Of a stretch of DNA of 64,000 bases, positions 45,052 to 54,224 are shown one piece after another (the stretch's first letter is position 1; each line of letters opens with the position of its first letter). The DNA is taken from assembly GCA_963801195.1 (NCBI GenBank), contig CAWDDX010000003.1, forward strand, positions 1,364,001 through 1,428,000, given 5' to 3'. This DNA is from SZUA-36 sp963801195 (GTDB lineage Bacteria > Pseudomonadota > Gammaproteobacteria > Xanthomonadales > SZUA-36). Below the pieces are notes generated by a model. It ran no database searches and had not been told where the DNA came from. It saw nothing but the letters and a program-made list of their open reading frames with translations. A program made the translations under genes and the position numbers.

Positions 45052-46047
45052 TCAATCCAAGCTGTTGCGGAAGCGCTCAGCGAGGATCGCCAGGCCTTCG
45101 GTGGTACCTATTTGCGGTTCATACCCCAGGTCTTGCTTCGCGGCGGAGATGTCAAACCAGTGTGCGGTGGAAAGGTGGATCGCCGACCACCGTGTCAGGG
45201 GCGGGTCCGACTTGATCCTGAACAACTTCCAGCCGGTTTCGATCAACGTGCCCGCGGCGATGGCAAGCCGGGGCGGGATGGCCCGTATATCGACGGCCAC
45301 CCCCGCGGCCTTCAGCAAACCGCCAATGATGTAGCCTTGCGACACCGGTTCACCATTGGAGATGAAGTAGGTCTTGCCACCGACCCGTTGCGGGTCGCTG
45401 TCGAGCTTGTCCAGGGCCAGCAAATGGGCGTGGGCTGCGTTGTCGATGTACACCGAGTCGATCAGCTTGTCTGGCCCGGGCAGCATCAGTTTGCCGCGTT
45501 TCGCGCGTTCCAGCAGATTGGGCAACAGGTGATTGTCGCCGGGGCCCCAGATCAGGTGCGGGCGCAGCGCGACAGTATTGAGTTCCGGGCCATTGGCCGC
45601 CATCACCATCCGCTCGGACTCGGCCTTGGTCTGCGGATACGGTGAACTGTAGGTCGCAGGGTAGGGCAGTGACTCATCGCCGCCCTCGATGTCGCCGTCG
45701 TCATGCACCACGCTCGGGGAACTGGTGAACACCAGCTTGCTGATACCATTGTTGAGACAGGCTTTCAAAACGCAGTCCGTACCGCTGACATTGGCGCTGT
45801 AAAAATCGTCGTAATTCACCGACAGGCCGGCCTTGGCGGCGGTATGAATGACCGCATCGACACCCCGCATGGATACGTTCAGCAACGGCACGTCGTTGAT
45901 GTCACCGCGCACGACCATTATGCCGGCTTTTTCAAGTTCGTCGGCGGCGCTGCGCTGGTAGGCGATCACCTGGTCGCCGCGGGCCAGCAGTTGCCGGCAG
46001 ACGGCGCTGCCGAGAAACCCGCCGCCGCCCGTTACCAGCACTTTCAT
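45052..46047 (-). CDS. oleD: OleD, NAD(P)-dependent 2-alkyl-3-ketoacid reductase
   Basis: A 331-residue short-chain/extended reductase. The Rossmann motif is VLVTGGGGFLGSAVCRQLLA, and the catalytic Tyr/Lys is YPQTKAESERM. It reduces the beta-keto acid made by OleA to the beta-hydroxy acid in head-to-head olefin synthesis (known for the family). The ATG at 46047 overlaps the oleC stop by 4 bases. Last gene of oleA-B-C-D; the identification rests on gene order as well as motifs. Confidence 0.9.
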   Translation of the reverse strand: MKVLVTGGGGFLGSAVCRQLLARGDQVIAYQRSAADELEKAGIMVVRGDINDVPLLNVSMRGVDAVIHTAAKAGLSVNYDDFYSANVSGTDCVLKACLNNGISKLVFTSSPSVVHDDGDIEGGDESLPYPATYSSPYPQTKAESERMVMAANGPELNTVALRPHLIWGPGDNHLLPNLLERAKRGKLMLPGPDKLIDSVYIDNAAHAHLLALDKLDSDPQRVGGKTYFISNGEPVSQGYIIGGLLKAAGVAVDIRAIPPRLAIAAGTLIETGWKLFRIKSDPPLTRWSAIHLSTAHWFDISAAKQDLGYEPQIGTTEGLAILAERFRNSLD

Positions 46048-47711
46048 GCGAGTTTCCTGGCCGCCCATTCGGCGAGCTTTTCCCGCCCGATCTTGGCATT
46101 GTGGCGAATATCGACCGGGAAGGATTTATGAAACAGGATCTGCCTGACCGATCTTGACACCGCGTGACCACTTCCGAGTTGCAGCAGGTCGGTCTCAATG
46201 CGGTGCCGGCGCGCGGCGTCCGGTTTGAGCAGCGGTTCAACGCACAGGACCGGGGTTTGCCGGCCGGCATCGCCGATACCCACCAGCGCGGTCCGTGAAA
46301 CTTCGGGGTGTACATTGAATATGGCCTCCACCTGGTCAGCGTAGAGACATTCTTGTTCGTTTACCACCCGCTGGGATTTACGTCCGCAGTACCATAAGCG
46401 GCCGCCGGTATCGAAATAGCCCACGTCGCCCATGCGGTGCCAGGTTTCGCCGTCGGAGCCGGTGATCTTGGCCAGCCGGGTTTGCTCGGGTTTTTGCCAG
46501 TAGGTGTCTGTTGTTGTCGGACCGCAAACGACAATTTCACCGCTAATGCCCACGGGCAGATCCACGCTGTTTTCAAAACGATCCACGGCACGGTCGTAAA
46601 CCGCGATGATCCTGACACGGTTCGGTGCGACCGGCCGGCCGACACAGATGCCTTCCCCGGCTGCGGTGCGTCGCTCGACTTCGGCATTGAGCTCGGTGCC
46701 GGAAACGCTGGCCACAGGCAGGCACTCGGTCGCGCCATAAGGCGTGTGTATCTCGGCGTCTGCCGGCAGGGCCTTTTGCAAGCGGCGGATGGTGGCGAGT
46801 GGCATCGCGGCGCCGGCTGAAATGACCCGGCGCATCGTGGGCAGCCGGATACTGCCGGATTCGGTATAACGGCCAAGGACATTCAACAGGGCCGGTGAAC
46901 CAAAAAGATTGCTGACCTCATATCGCTCGATCGCCCTTATCAAAAGTCGCGGGTCGGCCCTGGCCGGCCTGGTCGGATCCATATAGGGCACGACGGTGGT
47001 CATTCCCATCGCCGGGTCGAACAGCGCAAACGGCGGAAAGGTGGGCAGATCGACTTCGCCGGGGCGGATGTCAAAGGCGGATTGCAGCATATCGACCTGG
47101 GCGATGAAATGCCGGTGCCGGTAGACCACGCCCTTCGGTATACCGGTACTGCCCGACGTGAACAACAACGCCGCCATCTCGTCGGCACCGGTGTTTGCCA
47201 GCACGCTCCCCGATGATTTCTGGCCAAGCTTGCGCAACTGCCCGGTGCCGAGGCCGCCCCAACCCAGTTTCGCACCCGAGGTAACCAGTTTCGCACCCGG
47301 CGCCCAGCCCAGTACAGCACGGGCAATCTGTGCCCTGGTCACACCGATAAAGGCCTCCGGCCGGGCGTCCGCCAGGCAGGTCTTGAGCGGTTTGATTCCG
47401 ATACCCGGATCGATAAGCACCGGTACCGCACCCGCCTTGAACAGGGCGAAGAAAATCGCGAAAAAGTCGAGCCCGGGTGTGAGCATCAGGGCGCAGCGCA
47501 CACCCCGGCCGATACCGTATTCGAGCAGGCCGCGTGCGTATTCGTCCGACAGTTGGTCCAGGGCCGAATAGCTTACCGATTTGTAATCTACGCGGTCGCC
47601 GCGCTTGCCCACCGGGTAGTGAATCGCAACATTCCGGCCGTGCAGACTTGCCTGGCGGACCAGCGCCGAGGCGATGTTACAGGTTTCAACCGGGGTCGCT
47701 TGCGTGTTCAT
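46044..47711 (-). CDS. oleC: OleC, beta-lactone synthetase (AMP-forming)
   Basis: A 555-residue member of the acyl-adenylating enzyme superfamily. P-loop AALLFTSGSTGIPKGVVYRH, the A5-like TPYGATECLPVASVSG, and MGDVGYFDTGGRLWYCGRKSQRV are the core motifs. In ole clusters it converts the beta-hydroxy acid to a beta-lactone using ATP. ATG 47711 is preferred over the GTG at 47729; it starts within the end of oleB. Located between oleB and oleD, as in known ole operons. Confidence 0.9.
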   Translation of the reverse strand: MNTQATPVETCNIASALVRQASLHGRNVAIHYPVGKRGDRVDYKSVSYSALDQLSDEYARGLLEYGIGRGVRCALMLTPGLDFFAIFFALFKAGAVPVLIDPGIGIKPLKTCLADARPEAFIGVTRAQIARAVLGWAPGAKLVTSGAKLGWGGLGTGQLRKLGQKSSGSVLANTGADEMAALLFTSGSTGIPKGVVYRHRHFIAQVDMLQSAFDIRPGEVDLPTFPPFALFDPAMGMTTVVPYMDPTRPARADPRLLIRAIERYEVSNLFGSPALLNVLGRYTESGSIRLPTMRRVISAGAAMPLATIRRLQKALPADAEIHTPYGATECLPVASVSGTELNAEVERRTAAGEGICVGRPVAPNRVRIIAVYDRAVDRFENSVDLPVGISGEIVVCGPTTTDTYWQKPEQTRLAKITGSDGETWHRMGDVGYFDTGGRLWYCGRKSQRVVNEQECLYADQVEAIFNVHPEVSRTALVGIGDAGRQTPVLCVEPLLKPDAARRHRIETDLLQLGSGHAVSRSVRQILFHKSFPVDIRHNAKIGREKLAEWAARKLA

Positions 47712-48594
47712 TTGTGTCCATGAAATCACGGATGGCTTGTGTCAGCACGAGGCCGCCATCTTCGAAAATATAATGACCACAATCGGGATATTCGAGTACC
47801 TTTGCGTGCGGAAATATACTTTTCCAGCGGTTCAGAAAGTGCCGGTCAAAGACAAAGTCCTTGCCGCCCCAGGCAATCAGGCAGGGATGGCCGCCGAATT
47901 CCGGCAAAAGTGATTCGGTCGCCTTGACGATGCTGTAAGCGGGGTCTTCGGGTCCGAGCGGGATATCCTGCACGAAACGCAGGGTTGCAATGCGGTTGGC
48001 CCGGGAATCATAGGGTCCGGTATAGGCCCTGCGGATTTCAGGGCTGACGGGTTTCTTGAACGCGACACGCGCGGCGATGCCGGAAAACGCGTTCAAACCC
48101 TGTACCAGCAGGGCCCCGACTTTCGTATTGCGAACCAATTTTAGCGCGGCGGGTAATTTCTTGTCTGCCGGCAACGGGAACGCCGCCGTGTTGCCGATGA
48201 CCAGCTTGCCGATTTGGCCAGGCCGTTCGACTGCCCAGCCAAAACCGATCATGCCGCCCCAGTCGTGTACGACCAGGTGAACCTTCGTCTCCGGCCGGAT
48301 ATGGTCCATCAGGACGCCGAGATCGGAAATTCTTCGTGACAGTGTGTACGTGTACCTGTCGTCACCGGGCTTATCCGACAGGCCACAACCGATATGGTCG
48401 GGCACGATACACCGGTAACGGTCGCGCAGCGCGAGCACCAGGTGGCGGTAATAGAAAGACCAGGTCGGATTACCATGCACCATCAGCACGACCGGCCCAT
48501 CACGCGGACCTTCATCGAGGTAGTGCATGCGCAGACCGAAAATATCGAGCCAGCGTGATTCGAAGGGGTAAAGGTTTTCAGGGGGCCGGTACAC
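47686..48594 (-). CDS. oleB: OleB, beta-lactone decarboxylase (alpha/beta hydrolase)
   Basis: A 302-residue haloalkane-dehalogenase-like alpha/beta hydrolase. Oxyanion region MVHGNPTWSFYYRHLV, nucleophile Asp111 in HLVVHDWGGMIGFGWAVER, and catalytic His in DCGHYIFEDGG. In ole clusters it decarboxylates the beta-lactone to the cis-olefin. The start is GTG at 48594. It overlaps oleC by about 26 bases. OleB and OleC are separate here, not fused as in some actinobacteria. Confidence 0.9.
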   Translation of the reverse strand: MYRPPENLYPFESRWLDIFGLRMHYLDEGPRDGPVVLMVHGNPTWSFYYRHLVLALRDRYRCIVPDHIGCGLSDKPGDDRYTYTLSRRISDLGVLMDHIRPETKVHLVVHDWGGMIGFGWAVERPGQIGKLVIGNTAAFPLPADKKLPAALKLVRNTKVGALLVQGLNAFSGIAARVAFKKPVSPEIRRAYTGPYDSRANRIATLRFVQDIPLGPEDPAYSIVKATESLLPEFGGHPCLIAWGGKDFVFDRHFLNRWKSIFPHAKVLEYPDCGHYIFEDGGLVLTQAIRDFMDTNEHASDPG

Positions 48595-48658
48595 GTTTTA
48601 TCGCTCGCTTTATCGCTCGCTCAGGGAGCCGTGCCCGAATGTCCGGTTTGAACCATTG

Positions 48659-49675
48659 TCACCAGACAATTTCTGCCATCGAGCAATTCAGGCCGGAACC
48701 GATGCCAAGCAGCGCGACCCGGTCACCACGTTTGATCCTGCCCATTGCCACCGCCTTTGCCAGCGCAATAGGGACTGCCGCCGGGCCGATATTGCCGAGA
48801 TCGGGGTAGATGCGGTGAATTTTTTCAGGGTCCAGACCCAAAACCTTCATCAGCGAGTCGGTATGTGCCTTGCTGACCTGGTGAATGATAAACTGGTCCA
48901 GTTCGCCCACGACCCAGCCGAGTTTTTCGCGGGCGGCGGCAAAGGTCTTGGTGGCCAGTTTCAAACCCTCCGTCAGCAGGGTCCGTGTGTCGGTCACCAT
49001 GCGGTCCATCTGGCCGTAGCAAAGCCTGTTGAACTGCGTGGCTGCGCGGGTCACACCGCCGAGATAGGAGTGGCCTTGTGGCGCCAGCTCACGCCGGCAC
49101 ATCACCATGGCGGCGGCACCGGAGCCCAGCGTCAGGGAGGCAAATTCCGCACGAAACTGTGCTTCCTCCACACCCGGCTGTAAAAGGCGTTGGATCGTCG
49201 CCTCGGTGACGGGGCGGCTGGATTCGGCATCGACGATCAGGGCGTAATCAATCTCGTGGCGTTCGATCATGCGGGCGGCAACATCCATGCCGTTCAGAAA
49301 CGCCAGGCAGGCATTGCCGATATCAAAATTGAGGCAGCGTTCGTGCAGGCGGAGGTTGCCGTGTACCAGGCAGGCCGTGGAAGGCTCGAGGAAGTCCCTG
49401 CATACCGACGTGTTGATCAACACGCCGATTCGATCCCGGTCAATACCGGCATCGCTAATGGCCTGCTCCGCTGCCAGCGTGGCGGCTTCGGACGGTTGCA
49501 TGCCGTCATTCCAGAAGCGTCGTGCCCTGATTCCGGACAATTCCTCTATCAGGCCACTACGCAGTCCAAGACGTTCTGTTGCAGGGCGCAATTGCTCCCC
49601 GATTTCGGCTGATGTCATTTCCACTGGCGCATCTACGGCAGCAAGTGATTGAATTACTACATTTTTAAATTGCAT
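48659..49675 (-). CDS. oleA: OleA, thiolase-fold acyl-CoA condensing enzyme
   Basis: A 338-residue 3-oxoacyl-ACP synthase III-like enzyme. The active-site Cys is in DIGNACLAFLNGMD (Cys123), with Glu97 in DFLEPSTACLVHG as in characterised OleA, His265 in FIIHQVSKAHTD and Asn295 in LGNIGPAAV. It joins two long-chain acyl-CoAs head to head to a beta-keto acid. First gene of the ole operon, divergent from the phosphopantetheinyl transferase gene, with the promoter probably in 49676-49865. Confidence 0.93.
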   Translation of the reverse strand: MQFKNVVIQSLAAVDAPVEMTSAEIGEQLRPATERLGLRSGLIEELSGIRARRFWNDGMQPSEAATLAAEQAISDAGIDRDRIGVLINTSVCRDFLEPSTACLVHGNLRLHERCLNFDIGNACLAFLNGMDVAARMIERHEIDYALIVDAESSRPVTEATIQRLLQPGVEEAQFRAEFASLTLGSGAAAMVMCRRELAPQGHSYLGGVTRAATQFNRLCYGQMDRMVTDTRTLLTEGLKLATKTFAAAREKLGWVVGELDQFIIHQVSKAHTDSLMKVLGLDPEKIHRIYPDLGNIGPAAVPIALAKAVAMGRIKRGDRVALLGIGSGLNCSMAEIVW

Positions 49676-49865
49676 GGGTATCCGGGTTAGAAAACGAGGG
49701 GGCCGTGGATATGGGCATGAATTTCAAGCAAATGACATTGTAGCTTAAGCGCAGAGTCGAGGCTACACAGTACCTGTGCGATCAACTATGTATTAGACTG
49801 ATTCCATTGTTTATTCAGGGAGTGGCCAGTAACGCCGTTTTCGCAACTGCGGTGGTCAGGATTGA

Positions 49866-50612
49866 GTGGTTAAAATTACAGCAAAAGCCGCGGGACCGGA
49901 TTCGTTCCACGTGGTACATCTGCCGCTGAGCACGCTTGAAAAACCGTCGGGTGACGAGGTGCATCTGTGGCACCTTGACCTGGCGGAACTGTCGAACCCG
50001 CTGAATGCAAGCGAGTCGGCGGATTCCGCCGAACTTTCTGTTTTTGAACAACAGACCACGCGGCGATTTTACCTGCGTCTGATCCTGGGTGCCTACCTTC
50101 GCTCGCCGGGAAAGGATGTCCATATAACCCGCAGGATAAAAGGCCGGCCCGAACTTGACCCCAGCCTGACCGGCGGTAAATTGAATTTCAATGTCGCGCG
50201 CAGCGATGGTTGTTACCTGATCGGCGTCAACAGCGGTGCGGCCATCGGGGTCGATATGGAAATGGCGGCGCGCCAGCCCGGCCAACCGATGGCCCTCGCC
50301 AAGCGTTATTTCAGCCACCAGGAGATGGTCGCACTGGCCAGGTACGATCAGGATGAATTGCGTCGTGCATTCATGCACACATGGGCCTGCAAGGAAGCGA
50401 TCGTAAAAGCCAGTGGTATGGGTATTGCCAACCAGTTGTGCCGTTTCAGCGTCGATGTGAACCCGGATAATCCACCCTCGGTGCTGGACATGCCGGATGA
50501 CGATCACCGCGCCTGGAAACTGGCCTTCGCCGAGCCGGTGCCCGGCGCCATCGTCGTGGTTGCGGCGCGCCAGCAGGCGATAAAGATCAGCGGGTTCAGC
50601 CTCAAAATGTAG
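49866..50612 (+). CDS. Sfp-type 4'-phosphopantetheinyl transferase
   Basis: A 248-residue enzyme with start GTG at 49866. The magnesium and CoA-binding motif is AIGVDMEMAARQPGQ, and the second is FMHTWACKEAIVKASGMG (WxxKEAxxK). It attaches phosphopantetheine to carrier proteins. Its neighbourhood (ole genes, phospholipases) suggests a lipid role, but OleA uses CoA thioesters, so the carrier target is not clear; it may serve another polyketide or fatty-acid system elsewhere. Divergent from oleA. Confidence 0.88.
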   Translation: MVKITAKAAGPDSFHVVHLPLSTLEKPSGDEVHLWHLDLAELSNPLNASESADSAELSVFEQQTTRRFYLRLILGAYLRSPGKDVHITRRIKGRPELDPSLTGGKLNFNVARSDGCYLIGVNSGAAIGVDMEMAARQPGQPMALAKRYFSHQEMVALARYDQDELRRAFMHTWACKEAIVKASGMGIANQLCRFSVDVNPDNPPSVLDMPDDDHRAWKLAFAEPVPGAIVVVAARQQAIKISGFSLKM

Positions 50613-50767
50613 CACATGGCAAGTGTGCGATAGCGGGGGATTTTCACACCGGTAGCAGCACTGCCTGAAACTGAATGCAAAAACAATAAACACAACAATC
50701 CGTCGTCCGCTGAGATAGAATTGCGCATTTCTGCCCGGCACGTCGAATCGGTCCCGACCCCACCAAA

Positions 50768-52567
50768 ATGAGAAAAATCTTTTACCTGATACTGTTACTG
50801 ACGGCCGGCTGCACCACCCAGGTCCAGCCTGAACTCAGGCAGGCGGTGGACCAGAAACTGGCGGTACAACGTTCAGTAGAGCTGGACTGTGAAACACCAA
50901 CGGGTCCTTTTTGTGCGGTTCAGTCACCATTGGTTTACCTCGGAAAAATCGACACGCTCTACAGGCAACAACACGCGACGCTGGTCGATATCGGAGAAAA
51001 TGCCCTGAAGGCGCGACTGCACCTGATCAGGGCGGCTACCCGGAGCATACAGTTTCAGAATTTCCTGTTCAGAAAAGATCAGACCGGCGGCCTGATCATG
51101 CACGAGCTGGTGCAGGCGGCAAAACGTGGCGTAAAGGTGCGAATTTTGTTCGACCAGTTATTTACCGTCTCGGAACTGGACTATCTTGCCGGCCTGGCGC
51201 TGGAACACCGAAATTTTGAAGTGCGTCTGTATAACCCGTTGTTCAACAGGGCGAAAACCAATAAATACACGATGTTCGGCAGTGTGACCTGTTGTTTTAA
51301 AAAGACCAATCAGCGTATGCACAGCAAGCTGGTGGTGGTCGATGATGTCGTTGGCATGACCGGCGGGCGCAATATCGCAGACCGGTATTTTGATTTTGAC
51401 ACCGATTATGATTTCAAGGACCGCGAGGTATTGGTCTACGGCCGGGTGGCCAGGGAAATGCACGATTCCTTCGACGAGTTCTGGGATAGCAAAATGACCT
51501 CTGAAATTGGTCACCTGAGTGACGTGGCACCGCTGATCGCGGCTGAGCTGACGCCCTCGCTCGAGGAATTCAAGGCCAACGAACGGCTTGAACCCCTGAT
51601 CAGGGATGTCGGGAACCGGCAGCTGATGTATGAGTTATTCGTGGCTACCGCCCACCCGGTCGATGCGATCAAATATGTCTATGACTCTCCACATGGCACC
51701 TCTGACGCGGACCATATCCACGAAAACATAACCGACGGATTGCACGCGGAACTGGCAGCGGCCAGCCAGTCGGTGGTGATCCAGTCACCCTACCTGGTAT
51801 TGTCAAAACGGTCGCGCAATCTGTTCAAATCCCTGCGTAAAGAACACCCACAGATCAGGCTTCTGTTTTCCACCAACAGTCTGGCTGCGACCGATGCCTT
51901 TTCGGCCTACGCATTCACCTACAAACATAAAAAGCAATACATCAAAACGCTGGGTTTCGAGGTTTACGAGTTTCGCCCCTACGCGCTGGATGCCGCCGAA
52001 TTTTTTCCGCGTATGCCAGAGCTGATCAGGGAAAAGAAAAACGGTGTCAATAGCGGCAAGATACCGGCGGTAGGTCCAAACCCGACGCTGGAGATGCCCG
52101 GGCCACGGACCGGACTGCACGCCAAGTCGTTCGTCATCGACGGCTATATTTCGATGGTGGGGTCGCACAACCTGGATCCACGCGGAGAGGGATTCAATAC
52201 CGAGAACGGTGTGATTATTTACGACTCTGAATTCGCCGATGAACTCCAGCGCAGTATTCTCAGGGACACCGAGCCGGGTAATAGCTGGGTGGCGGCGATG
52301 AAACCCCGGGGTCTGCCGGTGTTGGCTGGAATCAATGGCGCGTTGGAATCGTTTTCCCGCAGCCTGCCCATTTTTGATTTCTGGCCATATCGCTCGACCA
52401 CGGTTTACGAGTTGAAACCCGGCGCCACGCCGCTGCCACCCGGGGCGGAGGGTTTTTATCAGAATTACCGGCCGCTGGGAAGTTTCCCGGAAGTAATCAG
52501 CAGGAAGCGCCGCATACAGGTCATACTGATCAGTTCAATGCTGGGGTTTATCACCCCGGTGCTTTGA
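50768..52567 (+). CDS. phospholipase D/cardiolipin-synthase-like lipoprotein
   Basis: A 599-residue protein with a lipoprotein-type signal (ILLLTAGCTT, Cys15). Two HKD motifs are present: MHSKLVVVDDVVGMTGGRN and LHAKSFVIDGYISMVGSHN, each with the following Gly/Asn residues of active phospholipase D enzymes. QFQNFLFRKDQTGGLIMHEL is the usual helper region. It probably hydrolyses or transfers phosphatidyl groups in the periplasm or outer membrane. The ATG at 50768 sits 20 bases before the pldA ATG-encoding gene's upstream partner; pldA follows 20 bases after its stop. Confidence 0.88.
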   Translation: MRKIFYLILLLTAGCTTQVQPELRQAVDQKLAVQRSVELDCETPTGPFCAVQSPLVYLGKIDTLYRQQHATLVDIGENALKARLHLIRAATRSIQFQNFLFRKDQTGGLIMHELVQAAKRGVKVRILFDQLFTVSELDYLAGLALEHRNFEVRLYNPLFNRAKTNKYTMFGSVTCCFKKTNQRMHSKLVVVDDVVGMTGGRNIADRYFDFDTDYDFKDREVLVYGRVAREMHDSFDEFWDSKMTSEIGHLSDVAPLIAAELTPSLEEFKANERLEPLIRDVGNRQLMYELFVATAHPVDAIKYVYDSPHGTSDADHIHENITDGLHAELAAASQSVVIQSPYLVLSKRSRNLFKSLRKEHPQIRLLFSTNSLAATDAFSAYAFTYKHKKQYIKTLGFEVYEFRPYALDAAEFFPRMPELIREKKNGVNSGKIPAVGPNPTLEMPGPRTGLHAKSFVIDGYISMVGSHNLDPRGEGFNTENGVIIYDSEFADELQRSILRDTEPGNSWVAAMKPRGLPVLAGINGALESFSRSLPIFDFWPYRSTTVYELKPGATPLPPGAEGFYQNYRPLGSFPEVISRKRRIQVILISSMLGFITPVL

Positions 52568-52587
52568 AGGGGTAGAGGAATAACTGA

Positions 52588-53634
52588 ATGGAATATTCGC
52601 AAAAACAAAACGGCCGGGCGGCAAAGAGCTTGTCGATGTGCCTGGTTTTTATGGCCGTCGTCCTGACCGGTTCCATCATTGCAGGACCGGCATCGGCAGA
52701 TGATCTGCAGGCGTGCATGCAGCAGATGCTGCTGCAGGCCAGTGATTCAACCACCGTCGGTGAAATACGCGCACGCTGTGCTGCAAGGACTCAGGGAGAC
52801 GCTGAAACGGCGCAGGACAGCGACACGCCGGTGGTGGTCGTGGACCGCCTGAAAGAGGACAAGGGGAATGTTCTCCAGCCATTTACCCTGATGGCGCACC
52901 GGCCCAACTATTTTTTGGCGGGCGCATACAACGCCAAGGGTTGGGACCCCGAGTTATTCCGGGTCCAGTACAGTGACCCATCCATAGATTTTGACAAAAC
53001 CGAAGCACAGTTCCAGATCAGCCTCAAGGTTCCCCTGGGGGTCAACCTGTTTAACAGGTTCGACATCTATGCAGCGTATACCAACCGTTCCTTCTGGCAG
53101 GTCTATAACCGCGATATTTCATCCCCGTTCAGGGAGACCAACCACGAACCGGAAGTGTGGGCGCAATTTACGCCATCCTGGGAGATCCTTGGCTTCACAA
53201 ACCTGGCCAATTCCATCGGTGTGTCGCATCAATCCAACGGGCAGGGCGGCGTATTGTCGAGGAGTTGGAACCGGATCTTCGCGAATTTTGTCTTTGCGAG
53301 AGGTAACTTCGCCATCGATTTTAAACCCTGGGTCAGGATATCGGAGAGCGCTGACAAGGATGACAACCCGGATATAACCGATTACCTCGGCCATTACGAG
53401 ATACGTGCCGGTTACCGGTGGAATAGCCAGGTTTTCAGCCTCATGTCACGTAACAACCTCGAATCGGGCTTTGACCGGGGAGCGGTTGAACTGGGCTGGA
53501 GTTTTCCGCTCTGGAACTACCCGTATCTGAAGGGATATATCCAGTATTTCTACGGCTACGGTGAGAGCCTGATCGATTACGATAATCGTGTGAACAGGAT
53601 TGGTATTGGAATCTCACTGAACGACTGGTTGTAG
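52588..53634 (+). CDS. pldA: outer-membrane phospholipase A PldA
   Basis: A 348-residue OMPLA barrel with signal peptide (LVFMAVVLTGSIIAGPASA). The catalytic His/Ser pair is in IGVSHQSNGQGG (HQS), and the supporting Asn in SRSWNRIFANF. YAAYTNRSFWQVYNRDISSP and ETNHEPEVW are signature strands. It releases fatty acids and lysophospholipids from outer-membrane phospholipids when lipid asymmetry is lost. It begins 20 bases after the PLD gene and is probably co-transcribed with it; the ATG has GAGGAAT nearby. Confidence 0.94.
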   Translation: MEYSQKQNGRAAKSLSMCLVFMAVVLTGSIIAGPASADDLQACMQQMLLQASDSTTVGEIRARCAARTQGDAETAQDSDTPVVVVDRLKEDKGNVLQPFTLMAHRPNYFLAGAYNAKGWDPELFRVQYSDPSIDFDKTEAQFQISLKVPLGVNLFNRFDIYAAYTNRSFWQVYNRDISSPFRETNHEPEVWAQFTPSWEILGFTNLANSIGVSHQSNGQGGVLSRSWNRIFANFVFARGNFAIDFKPWVRISESADKDDNPDITDYLGHYEIRAGYRWNSQVFSLMSRNNLESGFDRGAVELGWSFPLWNYPYLKGYIQYFYGYGESLIDYDNRVNRIGIGISLNDWL

Positions 53635-53647
53635 GCTGAGGGAAAAT

Positions 53648-54214
53648 TCAGTTTTTCTTTTTACGCACACTGATCAGACTTTCCTTTTCGGGATTTTTAC
53701 CACGCCTGTCCTTGTAAAAATCGCGTATCGTTTTGAAATCCGCCTCGATGTCATCGGTCGGGTAGAACATGCCGCCTATTCCCACTTGCTTGTTCGGATA
53801 GTCGAAGTAGCCCATCAGGATGGGCACATTTGCCGCGCGCGCGATGGTGTGAAAACCGGTCTTCCAGTGATCGGTTTTGCTACGCGTGCCCTCGGGAGCA
53901 AGTGCCAGCACCAGGTGTTCCGAATTATTGAATAATTCGGTCATTTGCTGGATGTAGTTCTGACCGCTGTCACGGCGAACCGGCACACCGCCGATCGCAC
54001 GAAAATACCAGCCGTATGGCCAGCGGAACAAACTGTGTTTGCCCAGCCAGCTGACTTTTACGCTGATCGCCCAGACGGTCAGGATACCCAGCGGGAAATC
54101 CCAGTTGCTGGTATGCGGCGCGGCAATCGCCACGTACTTGTCGATATCCGGTAATTCCACGTCGAGTGACCAGCCGAGTTTTTCGAGAATCCACTGGGAA
54201 AACCGTGCAAGCAC
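53648..54214 (-). CDS. PlsC-like 1-acylglycerol-3-phosphate acyltransferase family protein
   Basis: A 188-residue acyltransferase. The catalytic HX4D motif is PHTSNWDFPLG, and the second block is LALAPEGTRSKTDHWKTGFH (EGTR). It is short and soluble-looking, like lyso-ornithine or lysophospholipid acyltransferases; the acceptor is not clear. It is the last gene of the ubiE-ubiJ-ubiB run, 10 bases after ubiB, and converges with pldA. It could re-acylate lysolipids made by PldA (inference from position only). Confidence 0.85.
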   Translation of the reverse strand: MLARFSQWILEKLGWSLDVELPDIDKYVAIAAPHTSNWDFPLGILTVWAISVKVSWLGKHSLFRWPYGWYFRAIGGVPVRRDSGQNYIQQMTELFNNSEHLVLALAPEGTRSKTDHWKTGFHTIARAANVPILMGYFDYPNKQVGIGGMFYPTDDIEADFKTIRDFYKDRRGKNPEKESLISVRKKKN

Positions 54215-54224
54215 GTTATCTTTC

